A stretch of 64,000 nt of DNA, from the NCBI GenBank assembly GCA_021845645.1, contig JAJZVM010000003.1, positions 1 to 64,000 of the forward strand. Reading direction: 5' to 3'. The notes beneath the pieces are model-generated. The model worked only from the letters and a program-made list of their open reading frames with translations. It was not told the DNA's origin and ran no database searches. This DNA comes from Bacillota bacterium (GTDB lineage: Bacteria > Bacillota_E > JAJZYS01 > JAJYTV01). Of this stretch, positions 55,956 to 63,706 are shown piece by piece; position 1 is the stretch's first letter; the number at the start of each line of letters is the position of its first letter. A program made the position numbers and the translations under genes.

Positions 55956-56465
55956 ATGCCGATCGGGCCCATCCCTCCTGGTTGCATCGCCATCTGCGCT
56001 CCGGCGGCATTCGATGCGGTCGGAGACATCCAGCTGACCGGGATCTGCTCGCAGGCCACCGGCGGCCTGACGCTCTCAAACGTCGCGGTCACCGCCTGCA
56101 GTGCGTCCGGTTTCGACTTCTTGCTGCTTCCAGAGAGCCCGGAGTCTGTCGCGGTCGTCATCGTCGTCCAGGTCCAGTTCACCTTCCACGCCACCATCGA
56201 CGGCTTCAGCTTCGATGGAAGTGCCACATGCCTGGACTTCCTCACAGCTGTCCGTCAGTTGGTCACGTCACCTGACCGTTTCGCGGAGCCTCTCGACTGT
56301 GCTGCCGACCTCACGTGCAGCGCTGTGCCGGTGCCGTTCGACGCGGAGAACAGCATCCAGTCGTTCATCGTCACCGTCGCCGGGACCGCGACCTGCGTTG
56401 CGTGCAGCGGCACCTTCTCCGTGGTCGCCGCCTGTGCCGAAGCGATACCCTCATCCGTCCGGTGA
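55956..56465 (+). CDS. Cysteine-rich protein A (10-Cys scaffold), function unknown
   Basis: The 169-residue protein (ATG behind GGAGGTG) has no signal peptide and a beta-rich look with ten cysteines in the order CX3C, C, C, C, CX5C, CX2C, C: PPGCIAICAP, TGICS, TACS, ATCLD, DCAADLTC, TCVACSG and AACAE. The same spacing classes recur in the next gene. The tandem paralogue and Cys-rich plan without a signal recall self-assembling spore-coat or exosporium proteins of Bacillota, but I do not recognise the family. Not related to the exosortase by any sorting signal. Confidence 0.7.
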   Translation: MPIGPIPPGCIAICAPAAFDAVGDIQLTGICSQATGGLTLSNVAVTACSASGFDFLLLPESPESVAVVIVVQVQFTFHATIDGFSFDGSATCLDFLTAVRQLVTSPDRFAEPLDCAADLTCSAVPVPFDAENSIQSFIVTVAGTATCVACSGTFSVVAACAEAIPSSVR

Positions 56466-56479
56466 GGAGGATGGACGAC

Positions 56480-57043
56480 ATGCCCACCCGGGTGGAATGC
56501 GAGACCATCTGCACGGCGCTGGCCGGGTCCGGGGCGATGCCCATCGTCCCGGTGTCCGGACTCTGCCAGTTCCACGCGCAGGGTCACACCATCTCTGACG
56601 TCGTGATCACCGGCTGCGCCGTCCAGCAGGTATCTTTTCAGCCTGTCGCTGGGGTTCCTCGCGGAGCCCTGATGACCGTCAGCTATGATGTGCACTTCGA
56701 CTATACGGCCGCGTTCCCCGAGGGAGCGTCCATCCGCGAGAGCGCTGTCTGCTCCGGTACCGTCCAGTTCATTCAGCTCGTGACGCCGAGCCGCTCGGTG
56801 CTTCTCACTCCGCCGCAATGCGTGCCCGACTTGCACTGCCGTGCGACCGACGGGGGATTCGACCCTGCGACAGGCACGCAGTACTTCGTCGTGCTCGTCT
56901 TTGGCAGTGTCGACTGCGTCAGCTGCTCGAGCCAACGCGTGGTGGAGAATGTCCAGCTATGCAGCGGCGCGCCCTTGGCGGAGCCTCGTCAGGACGCCGC
57001 GCCTGGGGCAGGCTGGCCCCCGCGGACGTGGCCGCGGGCCTGA
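56480..57043 (+). CDS. Cysteine-rich protein B (10-Cys scaffold), function unknown
   Basis: The 187-residue paralogue of the preceding protein has the same cysteine plan (VECETICTA, GLCQ, TGCA, AVCSG, QCVPDLHC, DCVSCSS, QLCSG). I chose ATG 56480, which has GAGGAGG nine bases upstream; the ATG at 56471 abuts that site. It follows protein A by 14 bases, so the two are co-expressed. The last 18 codons overlap the 3' end of the convergent exosortase gene and are probably not conserved. Confidence 0.7.
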   Translation: MPTRVECETICTALAGSGAMPIVPVSGLCQFHAQGHTISDVVITGCAVQQVSFQPVAGVPRGALMTVSYDVHFDYTAAFPEGASIRESAVCSGTVQFIQLVTPSRSVLLTPPQCVPDLHCRATDGGFDPATGTQYFVVLVFGSVDCVSCSSQRVVENVQLCSGAPLAEPRQDAAPGAGWPPRTWPRA

Positions 57044-58746
57044 CCGGCGTACAGCCAGACCGCGCCCTGTCCCAGGGGCGGGCTCGGTACCGCGCGAGGC
57101 GCCCGGCCGCGAACGGCGCCTGCCATCGCCCCGTCCTCTCCCTTCGTCGCGTTGACGAAGGCGCGCGCGAAACGACGGAGGTTGCTCTGCGTCGTCAGGA
57201 GGACCCTCGGCCACGAACCATAGGCCGGCGGCATCGCCAGTGCGGCCATGCCCTGCAGCTGCTGCGGGCCGGGCGCGGAGCGCAGCGACGCGGGCCAGGA
57301 ACCGGTGGGCTCCGGCAGGGACGCCAGCGCATAGCGGAGGTAGCGCACAGAGCCGCCTGGCAGGCGGACGGCGCTCTCCCACTCGATATCCTCGTAGGGC
57401 TGCCGTGCTCCTCCAACCACCCCTGGCGGCAGCGAGAGTGCGTAGTCCACCGCGGGCGTACCGGCCGCGATGGCGAACGTGCGCGTAGCACCGATCTGCT
57501 CGCCATGGAACAGGAGGCAGTCCCTGAAGCCGTAGCTCTCGAGCGTGGTGAGGTTCGGCGTCAGCCAGACCTCGGCCAGCACGGTGGCGCCGCCCGGTGC
57601 GACATAGGTCTGGGCGACGCTGTAGCCACCCGGTCCGAGTATGCTGACGTCGTTGAAGTGCTGCCGGTCCGCCGCCGTAAATCCGGACAGCCGGGGCATG
57701 AGGCCCCACGGGTTCGCGCTGCGGACGCCGAGAGGGTTGCCCGGTGCACCCGGATGCATGGAGAAGAGGGGCGCGAGCACTGCGAACAGGCCGGCACCGA
57801 GCGCGAGGGCAAGCCAGAGCCTGCCCGTCCCGGCAGCCGGGGGAAAATCGCCAAGGGCGAGCTGGCGCAGCCCGAGCCAGCCGGCCGCGGCAAGCAAGGC
57901 CAGCGCCAGCACCGCGAACAGCACGAAGCCGAGAGACGGGTGCACAACGCCCAGCGCGAAGGACGCACCGAGGTAATGGATGGTGGCGATGATCGCGGAC
58001 AGGCGCAGCAGGTTGAGCAGCACGGCACCGGCGATCGCGGCGACGACGAGGATGACCTTGCGCCAGAACGCACCCGACAGGCGTGCGAGCAGCACCGGCA
58101 GGAGAATGGCGGCGCCCAGCGCGCTGTCGGCGCCGCTGCAGGCGTTCGACACCAGCACCGGCACGGCCGACGCGCCGTGGCCTACGAGGAACGTTCCCTG
58201 CCCCTGCGTCTGAAGCCAGGGGAGGAAGCTGCTGAGGCCGGTGATGGCTCCGATCGCCAGGCGTACGAGGACGCTCTGCGTCAGGGCCGCGACCTGGCTG
58301 AGGATCGGCGGCCAGGCCAGCAGAAGATAGACGGCAGGCGCCAGGAGCCGCGGCGTGACGCCGATGCCGAAGAGGAGCCACGATGCCCCGAGCAGCCAGA
58401 GCGGCCAGAGCAGCAGCCCGCCGCTGTCCATGACGAAGAAGTACGGCCAGTGGGCCGGACCGATGACGAGCGTGGCGCCGGTCACCAGCAGGAGGCCGAC
58501 GCCCAGGATGGCATCCAGCTCCGCATCGCCGCGCGGCGCGTCGCCCCGGCGCAGCTCCTGGCCGCCCCAGAAGACGGCCAGGAGGGGGATCCAGATCAGG
58601 TAGGCGATCGGCGTGTCGGCAAGGATGTTCTGCCAGAGCGGCGCGGCGTAGGCCGCCATGGGGCCCAGCGATACGAGCGTCCAGACGGCCAGGCGCAGGC
58701 CGTCCGACCTGGTCGTGGCGGGATGGGCGCGTGCGGCTGCGATCAT
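56989..58746 (-). CDS. Exosortase with C-terminal EpsI-like domain
   Basis: The 585-residue protein has about eight membrane helices in its first 310 residues with the exosortase catalytic set: Cys203 (VSNACSGADSALGA), Arg248 (NLLRLSAII) and His269 (GVVHPSLGF). A soluble outer domain of some 230 residues follows (SYGFRDCLLFHGEQIGATRT), resembling the EpsI/DUF3485 extension of some exosortases. Exosortases cleave PEP-CTERM tails and transfer the protein to an envelope component. The upstream gene, overlapping by four bases (ATGA), encodes a protein with just such a tail. Confidence 0.88.
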   Translation of the reverse strand: MIAAARAHPATTRSDGLRLAVWTLVSLGPMAAYAAPLWQNILADTPIAYLIWIPLLAVFWGGQELRRGDAPRGDAELDAILGVGLLLVTGATLVIGPAHWPYFFVMDSGGLLLWPLWLLGASWLLFGIGVTPRLLAPAVYLLLAWPPILSQVAALTQSVLVRLAIGAITGLSSFLPWLQTQGQGTFLVGHGASAVPVLVSNACSGADSALGAAILLPVLLARLSGAFWRKVILVVAAIAGAVLLNLLRLSAIIATIHYLGASFALGVVHPSLGFVLFAVLALALLAAAGWLGLRQLALGDFPPAAGTGRLWLALALGAGLFAVLAPLFSMHPGAPGNPLGVRSANPWGLMPRLSGFTAADRQHFNDVSILGPGGYSVAQTYVAPGGATVLAEVWLTPNLTTLESYGFRDCLLFHGEQIGATRTFAIAAGTPAVDYALSLPPGVVGGARQPYEDIEWESAVRLPGGSVRYLRYALASLPEPTGSWPASLRSAPGPQQLQGMAALAMPPAYGSWPRVLLTTQSNLRRFARAFVNATKGEDGAMAGAVRGRAPRAVPSPPLGQGAVWLYAGQARGHVRGGQPAPGAAS

Positions 58747-59504
58747 GGGGACACCTCCCGGAACTTGACGACCAGGGCAAGCGCGACGCCCAAAAGGGGC
58801 AGGACCACAGGCCAGGGGGCCTCCGGCAGGTTGTCGAACGGCAGCGACGCGGCCGTCCCCCGCGTCGAGAAGGCCTCGTACGAGATGGCCTGGCCGGTGT
58901 AGCCGGGCGGCGCGCGGAAGTTGCAGATGACCATGCCGCCGCTCGTCGGGTTGGGGATGCAGGCGCTGGGAGCGACGTAGGCCGTGATCTCCGGCGATCC
59001 GCCGCGGCCTGGCTGCAGGCCGAGGAGATAGACCTCTTCACCCGCCGGCACGCCCGTGAGGATGGCGGCAAGCGCGGTGCCGGCTGGCTTCGGCCCCTGT
59101 GGCGCCAGATCGAGGCGCATCGGGAACGTCCGCGCGGCAGGAGCCAGGGCGATCCAGTAGGACGGACGGCCGCTGGCGCTGGGAACGTCCAGCTCGAGCG
59201 AGCCTGCGGCAAGTTCGGTGCGGGACGGCGTCAGGCCGACGCGGGAGACGACGGCGCCGTTCGCTGCGACGGCCAGGAGGTCGATCGGCGTACCATGCAG
59301 CAGCGACTGCGGTGGGAAGCGCACGAGAACGCGGCTGCCGGCCGCGAGCGCGTGCCGATACCTCTGCCCGAGGACCAGAGACGGCACCCCGGCCGCGTGC
59401 ACGGCATGGGCCGTCCGGGACAGGATGAGGAGCGTTGCGCCGGTGGCGACGGCGGTCAAGGCAAGCGCGATGCGCAGGTTGCGTCGTAGGACAGACTGGC
59501 GCAA
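58743..59504 (-). CDS. Secreted exosortase substrate with PEP-CTERM-like tail
   Basis: The 253-residue protein has an N-terminal signal sequence (RRNLRIALALTAVATGATLL). Its outer domain is unrecognised and has one cysteine pair (SACIPNP, VICNF). Its C-terminus is LPEAPWPVVLPLLGVALALV, then KFREVSP. That is a Pro-Glu motif, a single hydrophobic span and basic residues, the tripartite PEP-CTERM sorting signal. Being coupled to the exosortase gene, it is probably its dedicated substrate. The role of the mature protein in the envelope is unknown. Confidence 0.8.
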   Translation of the reverse strand: MRQSVLRRNLRIALALTAVATGATLLILSRTAHAVHAAGVPSLVLGQRYRHALAAGSRVLVRFPPQSLLHGTPIDLLAVAANGAVVSRVGLTPSRTELAAGSLELDVPSASGRPSYWIALAPAARTFPMRLDLAPQGPKPAGTALAAILTGVPAGEEVYLLGLQPGRGGSPEITAYVAPSACIPNPTSGGMVICNFRAPPGYTGQAISYEAFSTRGTAASLPFDNLPEAPWPVVLPLLGVALALVVKFREVSP

Positions 59505-59741
59505 GGGCAGGTTTCCCCTCCTGATGGGGCGAGGGTAGCAAACCTTGGCGGCCTCGCCAGTACATCAGGCGGTGTCAGCCCCAGTGTCAGCGGCACAGCC
59601 GTTGGCGGACAGGGCTCGAAGACTGGCCCCGCGTCGGGATCCGCTGCGAACGGTGACGCATCGCCATCGACGCCCTTCACGGTCCTGCGATCGCACGCGA
59701 CCGTATCCTGCAGGCAGAGGGACGACACCGGGGGTGCGGCC

Positions 59742-61655
59742 GTGTCCATCGAGGAGGCGCTCCTCGAGATCGAGGCGCAGCAGTTCGTCGGCCGAAAGGA
59801 CGAGCTGAGCCTGGTCGAAGGGTTGCTCGCGCGGCCTGCGGCGGCGGTGGCTTACGTCTACGGGCCGCCGGGTGTAGGCAAGACTGCCCTGCTGCGCGCC
59901 GCCCAAAGGGCAGCGGAGCGGCGTGGCCAGCACACGCTGGCCGTGGCTGCGGTCCGGCAGGAAGGGGCCGAAGGCGTCATGCGCCAGGTCGCCGAGGCGC
60001 TCGGCCTGGACGCCGCGCACGCCTTGCCGGCCAACGTATTGACGGCAGTATCGCCGCTTGCCTCGTCGCAGGGGCTCCTCCTCATCGTCGACGACTATGA
60101 CGCCATCGGCCCGACGGAGGCGGCCTTGCGCACGAGTCTTCTCTATCGCCTGCCGCCCGGCACGACGGCCCTTCTGGCGGGTCGCCTGGCGCCTGCGGCC
60201 CTCTGGCCGCTCGAGCGCGCCTGGCGCAGCTTCGTCGAACGCATTGCTCTATCCGATCTGCCGCTGCCCGACGCGCGGCGGCTGCTGATGATCCACGGCA
60301 TCGAGGATGCGCTGCTGCAGCGGGAGGCCTGCCAGGTGACCGCGGGGAGGCCGGCCCTCCTCGCGCAGGTCGCGGATGTGCTCGCGGCGGAACGCGAGGT
60401 TGCGGCGTCGACCGACGTCGCGCTGCCCGGCGAAACGCAGGTCGTGGGGGTCCAGGCGCTCATCCTGGAGCGGATCCTGCATCCCGGCTCACGCCGGAGC
60501 GCCTGGCGCGCCGAGTCTGCGACCGGCGCGCAAGAGCTTGTCCTGCAGGCCGCGTCGCTGCTGCCCTACTTCCGCAGGGACCTGCTGGCGTCGATGGTGG
60601 GCGAGGAGGCGGCGGGCCGCGGATGGGAGATCGTGGAGCGCCTGCCCTGCAGCCTCGAACCCGGCAACTGGTATCGTCTGCACGAAGACTTGCGCCGGCG
60701 CGTCGCGACCCTTGTCGCAAGGGAGCGGCCCTGGCTGCGCCAGATCTGGCTGCGCCGCGCCGTCCGCAGCCTGCTCGGAGGCGACGGCGTCAGAGGACAG
60801 GCTGAGGATGCGCTCACGCTGAGGCTGCTGTTCGACCTGGGCGAGCCGCCCGACATGGCGGCGGTCGCGCGCGGCGCAGAGGTCCTTGTCGGCGATGCCG
60901 CCGCGGCGGCTGCACGGCACCTTGTGCACACTCAGTGGCTCGATTCCCTGGCCGCCGCCCTGCCGCAGAGCCTGCGCGTCGTGCAGTCGCCGGAAGGGAC
61001 GGCCTTGGCTGCGGCAGTTGCGGCACCGCTCGAGGCCATGCCGGCAGGCGTGGTGCCGCGCGGCATTGACCGCCCTGGCACGCTGGTGTTCGCCCTTGCC
61101 GCCAGGGAGCGATCCGCCGTCCCGCCGCTTCTCGGTCTCCTTGCCGCGGCGGCGCGAGCGGCGCCGGCTGTGGCCGCAGTCGGCCTCGACGCTGCGCAAG
61201 GCATCTGGGAGCGGCTCGGGCTGCGGCCGGTCGGGCAGGACTTCTGGCTGCTCGAACCGCACGCCGATGCCGCGCATGATTGGCTGCAACTGCTCGCCGC
61301 AAGGCGTCTGCGACCTCCGGATGTCGCGGATGCCGCGGGCCTTGCCAAGGAAGCGTTGCAGGCCCTGGCCGCCGGGCGCGACCTGCGCACGACGCAGGCG
61401 GCCGCCGTGTACGCGGCCCAGGGCGGGCGGGCGGAGGCCGCCGAACTGCGGCGCTGGCTGCTCGACGCCTTGCGCAGCGCCGAGATCGGCGATGCGCAGG
61501 GCTCGAGGCGAGCCCTGCTGCGGCTCTATTACGTCGAGAAGGCGGGCTCGCACGAGGACATCGCCGAGCGTCTCGACCTGCCAAGGGCCTCCTACTTCCG
61601 TGCCTTCCGCGAGGCGCTGACCGCCTTCGGGTCGGCGCTCTGCGGCGCCGGCTAG
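59742..61655 (+). CDS. STAND-type ATPase regulator with C-terminal HTH
   Basis: The 637-residue protein starts with QQFVGRKDEL and Walker A VYGPPGVGKTALLRAA, then Walker B LLLIVDDYDAIG and a sensor-like TALLAGRLAP, the layout of STAND/AAA signalling ATPases (MalT/AfsR-like). A long helical middle follows. The last 45 residues (LLRLYYVEKAGSHEDIAERL, PRASYFRAFREAL) read as a helix-turn-helix, so it may be a DNA-binding regulator. GTG start. It is divergent from the exosortase substrate gene, with 237 bases between them, and ends convergent with the glycosyltransferase, the two stops sharing one CTAG. Confidence 0.75.
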   Translation: MSIEEALLEIEAQQFVGRKDELSLVEGLLARPAAAVAYVYGPPGVGKTALLRAAQRAAERRGQHTLAVAAVRQEGAEGVMRQVAEALGLDAAHALPANVLTAVSPLASSQGLLLIVDDYDAIGPTEAALRTSLLYRLPPGTTALLAGRLAPAALWPLERAWRSFVERIALSDLPLPDARRLLMIHGIEDALLQREACQVTAGRPALLAQVADVLAAEREVAASTDVALPGETQVVGVQALILERILHPGSRRSAWRAESATGAQELVLQAASLLPYFRRDLLASMVGEEAAGRGWEIVERLPCSLEPGNWYRLHEDLRRRVATLVARERPWLRQIWLRRAVRSLLGGDGVRGQAEDALTLRLLFDLGEPPDMAAVARGAEVLVGDAAAAAARHLVHTQWLDSLAAALPQSLRVVQSPEGTALAAAVAAPLEAMPAGVVPRGIDRPGTLVFALAARERSAVPPLLGLLAAAARAAPAVAAVGLDAAQGIWERLGLRPVGQDFWLLEPHADAAHDWLQLLAARRLRPPDVADAAGLAKEALQALAAGRDLRTTQAAAVYAAQGGRAEAAELRRWLLDALRSAEIGDAQGSRRALLRLYYVEKAGSHEDIAERLDLPRASYFRAFREALTAFGSALCGAG

Positions 61656-62389
61656 GGAATGCGAGGCTCGCGGGCCGCGGCCACCTCGGCGCCCGCCCGC
61701 GAGGCCCTGACGAGGCGCAGGAGCACCACCGCGCAGCGCAGGTACTCGCCAGCGCTTGCGCGCCGAGGCCTGAGGCGCAGCTGCCGCAAGGGGAACGAGG
61801 CGATCACGAGGCGGCTGCGGCGCGCCTCGAGCAGGGCCTCCACGTCGAACAGCCAGCCTCGCTCCGTCAGGTTCCCCACGATGCTCCGCGCGAACCACCC
61901 CGGGAACATCTTGATCCCCGCCTGGGTATCGCGCACCGGCAGGCCTGTGGCCAGGTGGATGGCGGTCCTCGCGAGATGCGACGTCAGGCGCTCGACGCGG
62001 CTGCGCTCGTCTCCTCGCCGCTCGCCGATCGCGCAGATGGCCTGCGGCCGGCCGCTGTACGTCAGCTCGCGCCACATCTGGACAAGCGTTTCCGGCGGAA
62101 ACTCGAGATCCGCATCGATGAAGGCGCAGAAGTCGGATGTGCTCGCCCGGAAGCCTGTCGCAACGGCCCCGCCCTTGCCGAGCGGCGTTTCGTGGCGCAG
62201 CACGCCGAGCGGGTGGTCGGGGCACAATGCCGCCGCTTCGGCGAGGGTCCCGTCGGTCGACGCGTCGTCCACCACCAGAATGTCGTGGTCGACGCCGGCG
62301 GAACGGAGTACCCGATGCACCGCACGAATGGCCGGACCGATGCGTCCCGCCTCGTTGCGCGCGGGAATGACGACCGTGAGTTGGGACAT
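61652..62389 (-). CDS. Family 2 glycosyltransferase (polyprenyl-phosphate type)
   Basis: The 245-residue GT-A enzyme has VVIPARNEAGRIGPAIRAV at the start, ILVVDDASTDGTL, KGGAVATGF and the metal-binding FIDADLEFPPETL (DxD near 92), then DTQAGIKMFP, the signature of dolichyl/undecaprenyl-phosphate glucosyl- or mannosyltransferases. It lacks membrane helices. It probably loads a sugar on a lipid carrier for envelope glycan or protein glycosylation. GGGAGGG precedes the ATG by seven bases. Confidence 0.88.
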   Translation of the reverse strand: MSQLTVVIPARNEAGRIGPAIRAVHRVLRSAGVDHDILVVDDASTDGTLAEAAALCPDHPLGVLRHETPLGKGGAVATGFRASTSDFCAFIDADLEFPPETLVQMWRELTYSGRPQAICAIGERRGDERSRVERLTSHLARTAIHLATGLPVRDTQAGIKMFPGWFARSIVGNLTERGWLFDVEALLEARRSRLVIASFPLRQLRLRPRRASAGEYLRCAVVLLRLVRASRAGAEVAAAREPRIP

Positions 62390-62948
62390 GCGCCTACCCT
62401 CCCCGCTCGGACACCCCTCTTGCTCGTAGCGCCCCGGGAGAGAGGGGCGCAGTAGCACAGCGCGTGCAGGGAGTGCTCTCGCTGGAGTATCAGCGCATCC
62501 CCGCACGGGCTCCGGCGAGGAAAGGGGACGCTTTGGCCGCGGCGGACCCAGTCCGCTCGCAAGGCCCGTCGTCTCCGGCCCACGGGGTTCAGGGCGACGC
62601 CGCGGTCGCCGCGATGGTCTCGGGACCGTTGGCCGGACGACGGCAGGGCATGGCGCGACACCCGCTTGCGGGACCGCACAGGGCCGAGTCGCCCAGGTCA
62701 CGGGTGTCGGCGTTGGGGAAGCGCCGCCCCTTCCGGCCTGCGCCCCTGACTGCGGTTCGTGCCGCCCTTGGCGAACGGGTGCAGCGCACAGGCGACATGG
62801 GCGGTACGCGCCTTGCATGTCGGCTGGACGCGGGACGGCACGGATGGGATGGTCCGCGAAACCGCCGCGGATACGCCCTGTGAGACTGCGCGGGGCGACG
62901 ACATGCGCTACCTTTCTGACACGAAGTGCGCTGTCGGAGGGAAACCCT
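62390..62948. other. Long intergenic region, nothing recognised
   Basis: These 559 bases separate the divergent glycosyltransferase and the following operon. Open frames exist on both strands, but none has a good ribosome site plus protein-like content. I looked for RNase P, SRP, riboswitch and tRNA cores and saw none. It must hold promoters for both sides; it could also hold an RNA I cannot recognise. Confidence 0.4.
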
Positions 62949-63542
62949 GTGCGTGATACCGACACCAGCGAATCCTGGATCTCCTCGCGGCTCGCGGCGC
63001 GGAGCCGCAGACATTCGCCGCGCCACGCGGCGCGAGCCGGCCGGAAGGCGCCCCGCAGGCCGCGGCCGGAAGCCGAGGCCACCGCGCCCGAATTGCCTGA
63101 CCCGGCGCGCGGCATGGGCGAGAACCGCCCCTTGCAGGAACTCGCGGGCCAGCTGACGCAGGAGGACCTGCACTTTCTCGGTCGCCTGGTCGCCTTTCTG
63201 GCCGAGCAGAACGCGGCGGGTGCGCGCGGGATGGGGAACTGGACGCCGGCGGATCGGCAGGCGGCGGCGGCCAGCGAACCTGAGACGGCACGCGAGGCCG
63301 TCGTGATGGTGGTCGGGCCATGCGACGCGCGGGAGGAGTCGGAGGAGGTCGCGCGCGACATCGCAGCGGCACCGGGATTCGAACTTCTGCTGCACTCCTA
63401 TCGGGACGGCTACCACCACCTGGATGGCCGGACCGCGGACCCCCCGTCGCTTGCGGCATGGGTGGCCCGGCGCCCAGGCGTGGCCAGCGTCGAGCTCGAC
63501 CTCGACGTCCTGCGCGTCGTGCCGCGACTGGAGCAGCCATGA
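62949..63542 (+). CDS. Unrecognised protein, charged N-terminus and compact C-terminal domain
   Basis: The GTG at 62949, with GGAGGG seven bases upstream, gives 197 residues. The first 70 are Arg/Ala/Pro-rich and probably disordered. Residues 60-90 look helical (LQELAGQLTQEDLHFLGRLV), and the last 80 (EAVVMVVGPCDAREESEEVA to VELDLDVLRVVPRL) suggest a small alpha-beta domain. I do not recognise it. It overlaps the small membrane protein, which overlaps the GspE_N-like gene, so it may belong to a secretion or pilus operon running out of the window. Confidence 0.6.
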   Translation: MRDTDTSESWISSRLAARSRRHSPRHAARAGRKAPRRPRPEAEATAPELPDPARGMGENRPLQELAGQLTQEDLHFLGRLVAFLAEQNAAGARGMGNWTPADRQAAAASEPETAREAVVMVVGPCDAREESEEVARDIAAAPGFELLLHSYRDGYHHLDGRTADPPSLAAWVARRPGVASVELDLDVLRVVPRLEQP

Positions 63543-63706
63543 AGGGGCTCTCCGCGGTCCTCGCCGTCCTGGCGGCGGGCCTCTGGCTGATGGTCATGGT
63601 CGGCATGTACTGGCTCATGGAGATCCTGCCGGTCACCGCGCTCTTCGGGCTTGCCGCATACTACGCGGTCGCCTCGTCGCGCCCTGGCCGCGTGTCGCGG
63701 CCGTGA
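63539..63706 (+). CDS. Small two-helix membrane protein
   Basis: This 55-residue protein is almost all hydrophobic (LSAVLAVLAAGLWLMVMVGM and MEILPVTALFGLAAYYAVAS), with a basic tail (RPGRVSRP). It is coupled to both neighbours by four-base overlaps, which supports it being real. Function unknown; likely an accessory membrane subunit of the operon. Confidence 0.65.
   Translation: MKGLSAVLAVLAAGLWLMVMVGMYWLMEILPVTALFGLAAYYAVASSRPGRVSRP

Noticed and set aside
56818..58902. 694-codon open frame on the plus strand opposite the exosortase
   Set aside because: Low-complexity Arg/Glu/Gln-rich product with no family match; the minus-strand exosortase has all its catalytic residues.
62464..62883. 139-codon plus frame in the long intergenic gap
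   Set aside because: No ribosome site, Arg/Pro-rich composition and no recognisable motif; typical random frame in GC-rich DNA.
62500..62960. Possible RNase P or cyclic-di-GMP riboswitch (GAGGAAAGGGGAC and CGCACAGGGTTT words)
   Set aside because: Only isolated words match; the conserved cores and pairing partners of either RNA are missing.
63370..63400. TTCGAATCC on the minus strand resembling a tRNA T-loop
   Set aside because: The flanking bases do not form a T-stem, no acceptor or anticodon arms fit, and the stretch is inside a coding frame.
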